A stretch of DNA of 7,490 nucleotides from Calditrichia bacterium (GCA_026991005.1 JALXCH010000148.1:1-7490); one strand, 5' to 3'. Positions 1-7,070 are shown, numbered from the stretch's first letter. Notes: generated from the letters alone by a model not told the origin. A program made the numbers and translations.

Positions 1-1263
1 TGGAGCAATGCCAGCGACACCCTGCGCACCGTGCACATTCTGATGCCCTTTGGCTGGCAGTGGAGCGGCTCTGCCGAGGCGGTGCAGCTTGGAGGTCCTG
101 GCCTGCAGCACGCCTCGGTGAAAGTGGCGCTGGAATACGGCGACGAATGGATCCAGATTTCCGATTGCCAGATTACCGGAACCGACACCGGGTACGTAAG
201 CCTTACCGGGCTTACCACTCCGGAGTTTTCTGTGTATTCCTACTTCTGGATTAAAACTGCAGTTCAGGGAGGGGTTCCGCAATTCATTGCCGAAAGTCCC
301 TTTGTGGTGGTTGGGGTGCAGCCGGTGACGCTCATTAAAGATGTGCAAACCAATTCCGGGCAGTTTAAAGATCCCGTGACCCTGGAGGGTGTGGTTACCG
401 TGGGCGCGGGCATTCTGCGCACCGACCGCACCACCGCTTACATGCAGGACATCTCCGGTTACGGGATTCAAATCAACAAAGCGGGAGCGCCGGATACCAC
501 CTACCGCCGCGGCTGGTGGGTTAAAATTCAGGGTACGGTCTCCGAATACCGCCAGACCACCCAGATTACACCCGCCACCGTGGATACGGTGTATTACACC
601 GGTCAGCTTCCCCAGCCCATCGAGCTTACCACCGCCGAAGCCAATAGCCCCCGCTGGGACGGTACCCTGATTCAGGTTCGCGGGGTGGTTACCGAGAAGT
701 ATTCCACTTCCACCCAGCAGCCGTACGATTACAACGTGGTGGTGAACGACGGCACCGGCGCTACCATGCTGCGGGTGTGGGGCACCACCGGAATTAACCT
801 GGATTCGGTGGATGTGAATTCGGCCGTTATCGCCCGGGGCGTGGGCGGAGTGTATGTGGATCGGGAAGGAAAAGCCAATTACCAGATTCTTCCGGCTTAC
901 CAGGAAGATATTCGGCTGGATCCCACCTATCAGCCGACGCTGGAAGGGGTTTCGCTGGAAATCCCCCCGCACCCGTTTGTCCCCGACCGCGGAGAGCGCA
1001 TCACCATCCGCTACAATGCCGGTGCGGTGAACAACCACATCACCATCCGCATCTTCGATTTGGCCGGTCGCCTGGTTACCACCCTGTTAGATGAAGACGC
1101 CCAGCTCATTGTGAACACCTTCGCCTGGGACGGACGGGACGAGTACCACAACTTTGTTCCGCTGGGCACCTACATCTGCCATCTGGAAGTCATGGAACCT
1201 CAGTCCGGTAAAAAACGCACCCGGGTGGCGCCCATTGTGGTGGGCACAATGTTGAAGAAATAA
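1..1263 (+). CDS. Secreted OB-fold protein with C-terminal FlgD-like Ig domain (5' end missing)
   Basis: The frame is open from the first base of the window, so this is the last 420 codons of a longer gene; the GTG at 31 is only the first start-like codon inside the window. In partial-peptide numbering, residues about 1-105 are beta-rich and unassigned. Residues about 123-205 look like an OB-fold of the type attached to extracellular nucleases: VTLEGVVTV, then AYMQD, then VKIQGTVSEYRQTTQIT. A second OB-like unit spans about 215-305 (IQVRGVVTEKY, VVVNDGTG). Residues about 320-400 form a FlgD-like Ig domain: HPFVP, ITIRIFDLAGRLVTTL, FAWDGRDE, PLGTYICHLEV. Such C-terminal domains are common on exported proteins of FCB-group bacteria. 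The gene ends with two stop codons in a row (TAATAA). The catalytic domain, if there is one, would lie upstream, so the enzymatic role is unknown. Domain calls are by eye. Confidence 0.9.
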   Translation, partial: WSNASDTLRTVHILMPFGWQWSGSAEAVQLGGPGLQHASVKVALEYGDEWIQISDCQITGTDTGYVSLTGLTTPEFSVYSYFWIKTAVQGGVPQFIAESPFVVVGVQPVTLIKDVQTNSGQFKDPVTLEGVVTVGAGILRTDRTTAYMQDISGYGIQINKAGAPDTTYRRGWWVKIQGTVSEYRQTTQITPATVDTVYYTGQLPQPIELTTAEANSPRWDGTLIQVRGVVTEKYSTSTQQPYDYNVVVNDGTGATMLRVWGTTGINLDSVDVNSAVIARGVGGVYVDREGKANYQILPAYQEDIRLDPTYQPTLEGVSLEIPPHPFVPDRGERITIRYNAGAVNNHITIRIFDLAGRLVTTLLDEDAQLIVNTFAWDGRDEYHNFVPLGTYICHLEVMEPQSGKKRTRVAPIVVGTMLKK

Positions 1264-1268
1264 TAAGC

Positions 1269-1273
1269 GGAAG
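1269..1273 (+). promoter_or_regulatory. Weak, closely spaced ribosome binding site for the MNT remnant
   Basis: GGAAG lies only two bases before the ATG at 1276, which is tighter than usual. An alternative in-frame ATG at 1321 would still keep the whole nucleotidyltransferase core but has no better site. The start of the small gene is therefore uncertain. Confidence 0.3.
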
Positions 1274-1275
1274 AG

Positions 1276-1515
1276 ATGAGAGTAAGACCGGATTACATAG
1301 ACGACGCTAAAATAAAAGAGATGAACAAAATCTTCTCCCGCTATCCGCAAATCCAGGCGGCATATCTTTTCGGTTCTCAATTGCCGGGGAAGAAGAAACA
1401 CCACGAGAGCGATGTGGATGTGGGTGTGTTTGTCGATCGCTACGATGTGAATCTGAAATTGGAAACTACAACGGAACTGACCGCACTGTTTAACCGGATT
1501 GATATTGTGATTTAG
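1276..1515 (+). CDS. Truncated MNT-type nucleotidyltransferase antitoxin
   Basis: This encodes 79 residues of the minimal nucleotidyltransferase (MNT) fold. The core is AAYLFGS (residues about 28-34), a short basic loop, then SDVDVGVF (about 46-53), which gives the GS...DxD metal and nucleotide site. In MNT-HEPN (MntA/HepT) toxin-antitoxin pairs this enzyme silences the toxin by adding AMP to a tyrosine beside the HEPN active site. Family members usually run to about 100-140 residues; this one stops right after the third core strand (RIDIVI), so the C-terminal part is gone. The GS to DxD spacing is 11 residues, whereas the commonly quoted motif has 10. The sequence that follows in another frame is the tail of a HEPN toxin, so an internal deletion most likely fused the two genes. 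It may be non-functional. The region is more A+T-rich than its neighbours. Confidence 0.75.
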   Translation: MRVRPDYIDDAKIKEMNKIFSRYPQIQAAYLFGSQLPGKKKHHESDVDVGVFVDRYDVNLKLETTTELTALFNRIDIVI

Positions 1516-1703
1516 GGGTAAAATTACACAAAAAGTGCGTATTTAACGAAGCGGAGTATCAACTGTTTGTGAAAATGATTGGATTGAGAAATATATTGGT
1601 ACACGAATATTTAGAGATAAAGGTTGATGTTGTTTATGACATCATAAAATACAATTTAAATGACATCCGTAAAATCCTGGCAGAAATAAGCAGTGTGAGA
1701 TAA
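1503..1703 (+). pseudogene. HEPN toxin remnant (C-terminal half, HepT-like)
   Basis: Reading the frame that starts after the stop at 1500-1502 gives 66 residues ending at the TAA at 1701-1703. They include FVKMIGLRNILVHEYLEI (1566-1619) followed by VDVVYDIIKYNLNDIRKIL. This matches the end of HEPN/DUF86 ribonuclease toxins: the RNILVHEY stretch (1587-1610) is the RX4HXY motif, with catalytic Arg and His and the Tyr that the MNT partner AMPylates. The N-terminal helices of the usual 110-140 residue toxin are absent. The frame overlaps the end of the MNT gene and has no ATG before the Met in FVKMIG (1575); GTG codons at 1518 (not in frame for a good site) and 1569 do not restore the missing helices. 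I read it as a dead fragment left by a deletion that removed the MNT C-terminus and the HEPN N-terminus. Confidence 0.7.
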
Positions 1704-1733
1704 ATTAATCAAAAATTAAAACAGGCTTTTATT

Positions 1734-2624
1734 ATGAGAATAAAACAGAATTTCTCGCTCATAATTTTTATCATCCTGATGGCATATGGATTGGCGATTC
1801 ATTCCTATGCCGGACTTTTTGACGATCGCTACCCCAGTCCCCGTTTTACCGCCATGGGAGGCACCGGTGTAGCCGTCGCCAACGATGTGTGGGCAGCCTA
1901 TTACAATCCTGCAGGGCTGGCACGGGTGCCCGGTATGCAGGTCGCCACCTCTTACCTGCGGCTGTTTAATCTTTCGTTCCTGACCAACTTTTTTGGAGCA
2001 GCCACTTACCAGTTGCCGGGTTCCTACGGCACGGCTTCGCTCACTTTCCAGTATTTTGGGGTGAATTACCAGAACCAGAATCTTTCCGGAGAGTACACCG
2101 TGACTCTCTCCCACGGATTCTACCTGCTCAACGACATTCACACCAGTCTGGCTTTTGGCTATTCTTTGAAGGGGTATCACTGGCAACTGGGCGAATCTCT
2201 GGAATACGGTGATCTGGGCAGTGCTTCCAGTTTTGGATTGGATGTGGGGCTGCTGGCGTCGGTGTATGGGCGCACTTACCTGGGGGTCTATTTCCTGAAT
2301 GTGAATGCCCCCAAAATTGGCGCCACTATTCAGCACGATTTACCCCAGCGCATTGTGGTGGGCATGGCCTACCAGCCCTACGACGGCGTGACCACCAGTC
2401 TGGATTTCAACAAAACGCTGGGTGTGGGCGATATTCAGGTGTGGGGTGGTGCCGAGTTCCGGGTGTTCCAGCGGCTATTTCTGCGCTTTGGAGGCACCAC
2501 CAATCCCAACCGCTTTTCCACCGGAATTGGCCTGCATATCGCCCAATTCCAGCTGGATTATGCTCTGATTACTCACAGCGAACTGGGCGAAACGCACCAG
2601 ATGGGATTAAGCATTCGCTTTTAA
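1734..2624 (+). CDS. PorV/PorQ-family outer-membrane beta-barrel protein
   Basis: The 296-residue product begins with a clear signal peptide (residues 1 to about 26, MRIKQNF, then a hydrophobic run to HSYA), which points to export through Sec. Right after it comes the signature of PorV/PorQ and FadL-like outer-membrane proteins: SPRFTAMGGTGVAVAND, then AAYYNPAGLARV (residues about 35-65). The remainder alternates short amphipathic strands with turns and ends in GLSIRF, a C-terminal aromatic typical of outer-membrane barrels. Length matches the usual 290-350 residues of this family. PorV-type proteins in Bacteroidota carry cargo of the type IX secretion system, but family membership alone does not show that role here, and no other secretion component is visible. 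It opens a compact three-gene block; the next gene starts 36 bases after its stop. The ribosome site before ATG 1734 is weak (AGG at about 1723-1725). Confidence 0.9.
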   Translation: MRIKQNFSLIIFIILMAYGLAIHSYAGLFDDRYPSPRFTAMGGTGVAVANDVWAAYYNPAGLARVPGMQVATSYLRLFNLSFLTNFFGAATYQLPGSYGTASLTFQYFGVNYQNQNLSGEYTVTLSHGFYLLNDIHTSLAFGYSLKGYHWQLGESLEYGDLGSASSFGLDVGLLASVYGRTYLGVYFLNVNAPKIGATIQHDLPQRIVVGMAYQPYDGVTTSLDFNKTLGVGDIQVWGGAEFRVFQRLFLRFGGTTNPNRFSTGIGLHIAQFQLDYALITHSELGETHQMGLSIRF

Positions 2625-2647
2625 GAAAGGAGTTCCGGAGAGGAGAG
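2625..2647 (+). promoter_or_regulatory. Purine-rich ribosome-binding stretch before the HHH-barrel gene
   Basis: The gap contains AAAGGAG (2626-2632), CGGAG (2636-2640) and AGGAG (2641-2645). The nearest strong match ends 15 bases before the ATG at 2661, longer than the usual 5-9, so the start choice is not settled. No in-frame ATG, GTG or TTG exists between the previous stop (2622-2624) and 2661; later in-frame ATGs are at 2685 and 2709. Confidence 0.4.
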
Positions 2648-2660
2648 TGACGGATTATTC

Positions 2661-5261
2661 ATGGAAAAACGGACACGAGCAACCATGAGAGAGCGATTCT
2701 TCAATAAAATGAAAACAAAAGGAAGGGGCATTGTGCTGGCCTGGCTGTTGCTGATGTTTACCTTCAGTATCCTACTTGCCAGCGACACCGCCACGCCTTA
2801 TTCCCCGCAGCATCAACTGGACATCAACAATGCTTCTTTCGAAGAAATTGCCAAATTGCCCATTCCCCGGGAACTGGCCGAGCGCATTTACTACCGCATC
2901 GAATATCAGGGACCGCTGAAAAGCATTTACGACCTGTACCAGATTAAGGGGATGACCCCGGAAATTTTCCTGAAAATCAAACCGCTTATTCGGGTGGAAC
3001 CGTATGTTCCGCAGACGGAGCGGGAAGTGCGCATCGAACGGTTGTACTACAAGCTGGAGCGCTGGGAAGCCAACGAAAGCATCAATCAGGCGCTGGTGGA
3101 TATGTGGATGGAGCAGGCACTGGAACCGGTGGATATCAACACCATTCGCTACGACCAGTTGTTGAATTTACAGGGGGTTTCTCCCGTGGATGCAGCCGCC
3201 ATCATTAACTACCGCAACCAGGTGGGTAAAATCTTTAGTGCCCGCGACTTGCGCAGCGCTCCCTGGATTTCCTACTACGGCTATCGCAATGCGCGGGATT
3301 TTGTCTCCTTCCAGCCGGTGGCGAAAAAACGGGAATTCCACGGGCATCTGCTTACCCGCATGGACAATACCCCTTTCTTTACCGACGAAGCCGAAGCAAC
3401 AGCACAAATTCCCGCGGCACGCATCAACAATAACTACCCCAATGTGTACACCCGTTTTCTGGGGAGCCTGGGACCCAACATCCATTTTGGCTATTCCTTT
3501 TTCCACGCACTGAACGAACCGTTTTTAACCACCAATCTGGGATTGGGGTACGCCCCGAAAGGGAAAATGTATCTGGGAATTGAGAACCAGAAGATTGGTC
3601 CGGTGGAAGTGCGCAAGCTATATCTGGGCAATTACAGCCTGGCATTCGGACAGGGCGTGGTGATGGAAAACACCGATTTCTTCCAGCCGCGCAAATCCGG
3701 GTTTGGCTTCCGCAAACGCTTTCTGGGTATTTCCGGCGACAATTCCCGTACCCGGGAGTTTAAACTCACCGGCGCCGCTACGGAGTTGTACTTCCACAAA
3801 ACCCATCTCTTTTTGTTTGGCTCTTTCGATCGCCGGGATGCCATCCTGAACACCAACCCGGTGGTTATCGATGGCAAGTTGCATTACCCCATGAACCAGT
3901 TGATTGTGCTGGATCAGCGGTTTCAGTACGCCCCGCTGGATGAGGCACGGTTACGGCAGAAACTCCCCTGGCGGGATAATGTGCAGGAGCTGTTGCTGGG
4001 TACTCATCTTGCCTACGACATTTTTCCCACTACCCAGGTGGGGCTAACCTATTACGAGAGCGCTTACGACCGACTGATTCGTCCCAACATCGAAGAGGTA
4101 GTGGCGCCGGAGAATCTGGGTACCATCAGCATGGCCGATAACGAAATTTTCAACGCTTACGGGGGGCCGTTTTCCGATGGCTCCAACCCGCTGTGGAGTG
4201 CCGCGAAATCGTTCCGGCGGGTGTACGGCATGGATTTTCAGGCGGTGTACCAGAACGTGGCGTTTCAGGGGGAATATGCCGAACTGGACAAATCCCGCGG
4301 CCTGTTCCGGAATCCCCACGCCTACGTGTTAAGCACCTACGTGCAGTACAACAGCTTCAACCTGCTGGCGCTGTATCGGGATTACAGCCTGGAATTCGAC
4401 AATCCCTACCAGCGTTCCTTTTCCAACTACCGCCGCTACAAGCGCACCATCTACGAAAAATATTTTTATTTACAGGATCCCCAGTACGGCCAGCTTTACA
4501 CCAACGCACCCCAGCCGCAGGCCGAACGGGGATTTTATTTCCGCACGCGCTATCAGGTAAACCGCAAGTTTGTGATTACCGCGGAGTACGACAACTGGCG
4601 GCGAATTGCCGACGACGCCACCCAGCACCGCCTGGTGGGTACCATTCAGTTTCGCCCCATTTTCCCCCTGCGTATCGAACTCCGGCAAAAATACCAGGGA
4701 CGGGAAATGTTGAACAACGAAACCACCGATTATTTCGAGAATTTTGAATTTCGCGGTCGGGTGCGAGCGCGGCTTTCCCGCTACAACGAAATGGGACTGC
4801 TGTACGTCAGTTCCATGACCAAATTCCGTCCCCGACCCCGGTTTCTTTTTCCCATACAAACAGGCGAAAGTTTGCGGTATGTGAATATTGCCGGGAATAT
4901 TGGCTCACCGGCGCAGGCGCTGGGTGGTTTCTTCACCCATAATTTTAACCAGTACCTGAAAATCAAAGGATTTCTGGGGTACTACAAAGGCTTTTTCTGG
5001 AATTTTGAAGACACCCAGTTTATGGTGATGGACAGTCCCCTGGGTGCCACCCGGTTGTGGATCTCTGTGTACTCCCGCATCAGTCCGCAAATTACCATGC
5101 GGGTGAAGTACACCCGGGACTTCCAGGCGCCCCAGAATTTTGTGCAGGCGCGGGAATCCACCAATGTTCCCATCGTGCAAAAAAATGGGCGCTACTACAC
5201 CGCTTATCTGGTGCAGCCCAATCAGGATTTTTACTATGTGGAACTCAACTTCCACTTTTAA
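2661..5261 (+). CDS. ComEA-like helix-hairpin-helix protein fused to a large outer-membrane beta-barrel
   Basis: The product is 866 residues from ATG 2661. A hydrophobic segment at residues about 22-40 followed by ASDTATPYS looks like a signal peptide. With ATG 2709 as start it would be a textbook one (MKTKGRGIVLAWLLL), so the first 16 residues are doubtful. Residues about 53-110 form one ComEA-like HHH module (LDINNASFEEIAKLP, YRIEYQGPLKSIYDLYQIKGM). Residues about 157-216 form a second (VDINTIRYDQLLNLQGVSPVDAAAIINYRNQVG). A helical charged linker joins them. From about 225 to the end the protein is rich in alternating aromatic strands and ends in YYVELNFHF, as expected of a barrel. LGNYSLAFGQG (322-332), REFKLTGAATEL (365-376) and SFDRRDA (388-394) resemble a conserved block I recall from Bacteroidota HHH-barrel proteins. 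ComEA binds incoming DNA in the periplasm; a role in DNA or protein handling here is inference. It lies between two other barrel genes. Confidence 0.93.
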   Translation: MEKRTRATMRERFFNKMKTKGRGIVLAWLLLMFTFSILLASDTATPYSPQHQLDINNASFEEIAKLPIPRELAERIYYRIEYQGPLKSIYDLYQIKGMTPEIFLKIKPLIRVEPYVPQTEREVRIERLYYKLERWEANESINQALVDMWMEQALEPVDINTIRYDQLLNLQGVSPVDAAAIINYRNQVGKIFSARDLRSAPWISYYGYRNARDFVSFQPVAKKREFHGHLLTRMDNTPFFTDEAEATAQIPAARINNNYPNVYTRFLGSLGPNIHFGYSFFHALNEPFLTTNLGLGYAPKGKMYLGIENQKIGPVEVRKLYLGNYSLAFGQGVVMENTDFFQPRKSGFGFRKRFLGISGDNSRTREFKLTGAATELYFHKTHLFLFGSFDRRDAILNTNPVVIDGKLHYPMNQLIVLDQRFQYAPLDEARLRQKLPWRDNVQELLLGTHLAYDIFPTTQVGLTYYESAYDRLIRPNIEEVVAPENLGTISMADNEIFNAYGGPFSDGSNPLWSAAKSFRRVYGMDFQAVYQNVAFQGEYAELDKSRGLFRNPHAYVLSTYVQYNSFNLLALYRDYSLEFDNPYQRSFSNYRRYKRTIYEKYFYLQDPQYGQLYTNAPQPQAERGFYFRTRYQVNRKFVITAEYDNWRRIADDATQHRLVGTIQFRPIFPLRIELRQKYQGREMLNNETTDYFENFEFRGRVRARLSRYNEMGLLYVSSMTKFRPRPRFLFPIQTGESLRYVNIAGNIGSPAQALGGFFTHNFNQYLKIKGFLGYYKGFFWNFEDTQFMVMDSPLGATRLWISVYSRISPQITMRVKYTRDFQAPQNFVQARESTNVPIVQKNGRYYTAYLVQPNQDFYYVELNFHF

Positions 5262-5290
5262 TCATTTGAAGCAGTGAATTAAAAGGTTTT

Positions 5291-5294
5291 GGAG
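5291..5294 (+). promoter_or_regulatory. Ribosome binding site that fixes the start at 5304
   Basis: GGAG sits nine bases before ATG 5304, an ordinary spacing. The in-frame TTG at 5289 overlaps this site and has no site of its own, and starting at 5304 gives a cleaner signal peptide. The ATG is therefore preferred. Confidence 0.7.
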
Positions 5295-5303
5295 ATAGAA
5301 ACG

Positions 5304-6578
5304 ATGAAGACGAACGGTTTTTTACTCATCCTTTTGGTGATGGTGCAATTGATGCTGGCACAGAATTATCCTTCCTTTCCGGTGGGAGAGTACTGGATGT
5401 TCCCCGACGCGCGTTCGCTGGCGCTGGGAGGTGCGGGCTCGGTTTCTCTGCAGCGGCCAGGCGCCATGTTGTACAACCCGGCGGCGCTCACCGGCATCTC
5501 CGGGCGAGTTACCGCCATGGCAACCCTGAACGTGCGCAAAATGGAGGAACACCGCTCCTATCCCCTGTACGACCGTTTCGACGGGGTGATTACCGATGCC
5601 ATTTACGCCCTCAACAACAATTATTACTACTCGCCGGAAGGGGCAATTACTTTTCGCACCCCGTTTGCCACCCTGCCTAACTTAACCGTGGGCGTGGGTT
5701 CCTTCATCGAAATTGACCAGAATTACCGTTATAACGAAGAAGTGCGAGAAAATATATTTGGAGACTCTCTGCTGGCTTACAATCACATTTACTATGACGG
5801 TGGGTTGCGGCGCACCAGTTTTGCGGTAGCCGCCTCCATGCCGTTTTTACCGGCGCTTTCTCTGGGAGTGCAGTTTGGTTTTCTTTCCGGCTCTCTGGAT
5901 TATGAAGCGGGCATCACCTGGGTGCGCGGCTCCCGGAGCGATTCGCTGGCCACTGCCCGCTACCGCCTGGATGGGACTCCCTTTGTCATTTCCCTGGGTG
6001 CTACTTATCGGATAAACGAGCGCGTCACCGGCGGGCTGGATATTTCCCTCCCCTACACCATTGGGTATCGGGTGCGGTACGGTACGGCGCCCGAAGTTCG
6101 GGAAGAGATTGGCTACCCCTTTCGCATTAACACCGGATGGGAGTACCGTGCCCGGCAAATCCTGCAGGCACGCCTGAACATCGATTTTGGGTACGAGTTC
6201 TGGTCAAAAAGCTTGAAATATGTCAATCCCCATAATCCGGTGTTTAACCAGCCCCGGGATTACAGCGATGTTTACGTATTTAAAGTGGGGGTCGAGCACA
6301 TCTTCTTTAATAAAATCCCGTTTCAGGTGGGAATGCAGTACCGCAATTCCTTTCAGCATCGGGGTACGACCCGCACGTTGTTGAGCGTGGGTACCGGTTT
6401 CCTGGGCGAGCACTGGCAGGTGGATGTGGCAGGTGCGGTGAGCAAATCCGAGTACCGCTGGCCGGATTTATTTGACGATACCCTGTACGGCGGCGACCGT
6501 TCGAATAGCTCCATCGATACCGTGGATGAGTACTACTTCTTCGGGAAGGTTACTCTGTTGTACCATTTCAATTTCTAA
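5304..6578 (+). CDS. FadL/PorV-like outer-membrane beta-barrel protein
   Basis: From ATG 5304 the product is 424 residues. Residues 1 to about 19 are a signal peptide (MKTNGFLLILLVMVQLMLA). The mature part begins with the FadL/PorV-type signature DARSLALGGAGSV, then GAMLYNPAALTGISG (residues about 35-67), comparable to the first gene of this block. Repeated amphipathic strands follow (for example FVISLGATYRINERVTGGLDIS and FRINTGWEYRARQ), and the chain ends in VTLLYHFNF, an aromatic C-terminus typical of outer-membrane barrels. Many FadL-family proteins pass hydrophobic compounds, while PorV relatives act in protein export; the sequence does not decide between them. It begins 42 bases after the HHH-barrel gene and has its own GGAG site, so it is probably the last gene of the same transcript. 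No convincing terminator hairpin follows directly; a repeat array begins about 100 bases downstream. Confidence 0.9.
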   Translation: MKTNGFLLILLVMVQLMLAQNYPSFPVGEYWMFPDARSLALGGAGSVSLQRPGAMLYNPAALTGISGRVTAMATLNVRKMEEHRSYPLYDRFDGVITDAIYALNNNYYYSPEGAITFRTPFATLPNLTVGVGSFIEIDQNYRYNEEVRENIFGDSLLAYNHIYYDGGLRRTSFAVAASMPFLPALSLGVQFGFLSGSLDYEAGITWVRGSRSDSLATARYRLDGTPFVISLGATYRINERVTGGLDISLPYTIGYRVRYGTAPEVREEIGYPFRINTGWEYRARQILQARLNIDFGYEFWSKSLKYVNPHNPVFNQPRDYSDVYVFKVGVEHIFFNKIPFQVGMQYRNSFQHRGTTRTLLSVGTGFLGEHWQVDVAGAVSKSEYRWPDLFDDTLYGGDRSNSSIDTVDEYYFFGKVTLLYHFNF

Positions 6579-6683
6579 TCCGGAATTTTGCTTTTGAAGT
6601 AAATACGTGGAGTCGCAAAGACGTTGTGCTGATAAAACAATCGATTTTTTCTATTTATCTGTTTAACCAACAATTACCCCACC

Positions 6684-6722
6684 CTGTCGTTCTGAGCGGA
6701 GCGTTAGCGGAGCGAAGATTCT
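6684..6722. repeat. Dispersed-type repeat, GTCGTTCTGAGCGGAGCG family
   Basis: The sequence starts TGTCGTTCTGAGCGGAGCG, continues with TTAGCGGAGCG and ends AAGATTCTC. It resembles a short intergenic repeat I recall from many unrelated bacterial genomes (the GTCATTCTGAGCGAAGCG type, ending in AAGAATCTC). Here it contains an internal AGCGGAGCG duplication. Only one copy is in the window, so calling it a repeat rests on memory rather than on the window. Confidence 0.5.
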
Positions 6723-6746
6723 CATAAGTGGAGGGCTCTGCGAGTG

Positions 6747-6925
6747 GACAGGATTAACAGGATTTGAACTTTTTTACCCACATTGAGGTTGTTTTTTATT
6801 CAGCATTCTCTGAAAACTCGCTGCGCTCGCTGCGGACGCCGCGGTTTATTTTAAAACCGCAGCGATCGCAACGAACGCCACGAAAAAACACGAAAATTGG
6901 TTTAACCTGGTGCTAAAAAATATTA
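6747..6925. repeat. Composite repeat, copy 1 (shortest)
   Basis: The order of blocks is two 9-base units (ACAGGATTA, ACAGGATTT, 6748-6765), TTTACCCACATTGAGGTTG, TTCAGCATTCTCTGAAAACTCG, the CTGCGCTCGCTGCG block, a hairpin (6841-6860), GCGATCGC (6862-6869), AACGCCACGAAAAAA, and TTGGTTTAACCTGGTGCTAAA. All blocks recur in the same order in copy 2, and those before the hairpin also in copy 3. It lacks the TTTCCCAATGGGATCC block of the others. Confidence 0.8.
6841..6860. repeat. Hairpin of copy 1, 7-bp stem and 6-base loop
   Basis: GCGGTTT (6841-6847) pairs with AAACCGC (6854-6860) around ATTTTA. The same 20 bases occur unchanged at 7051-7070, although the surroundings have diverged. No T-run follows, so a terminator role is not supported. 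Confidence 0.75.
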
Positions 6926-7050
6926 GACAGGATGAACAGGATTAACAGGATTTTAAGCTATTTTTTAAACACATGGTGGTTGTTTTTTTCTGCATTCTCT
7001 AAAAACTCGCTGCGTTCGCTGCGTTTCCCAATGGGATCCATTCGGACGTG

Positions 7051-7070
7051 GCGGTTTATTTTAAAACCGC
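7051..7070. repeat. Hairpin of copy 2
   Basis: GCGGTTT (7051-7057) pairs with AAACCGC (7064-7070). A second, wider pairing is possible: CGTGGCG (7047-7053) with CGCCACG (7077-7083). The two stems share bases 7051-7053, so they are alternative folds. Confidence 0.7.

Noticed and set aside
1087..1404. 105-codon open frame on the - strand
   Set aside because: It crosses the end of the FlgD-domain gene and the MNT gene, both of which have family support.
1624..1650. Possible promoter TTGATG ... TAAAAT before the barrel operon
   Set aside because: The spacing is 15 bases, the region is A+T-rich enough to give such matches by chance, and the promoter consensus of this lineage is unknown.
1716..2336. 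206-codon open frame on the - strand
   Set aside because: It lies opposite the PorV-like gene, whose signal peptide, family signature and barrel C-terminus are all clear; the antisense product shows no recognisable features.
4193..4747. 184-codon open frame on the + strand
   Set aside because: It is out of frame inside the HHH-barrel gene, rich in Pro, Arg and Gly, as expected from a shifted reading.
5289..5303. TTG at 5289 as start of the second barrel gene
   Set aside because: It overlaps the GGAG site that serves ATG 5304, and the ATG gives a cleaner signal peptide.
6841..7070. Hairpins at 6841 and 7051 as intrinsic terminators of the operon
   Set aside because: No T-run follows either stem, and the first lies more than 260 bases beyond the last stop codon.
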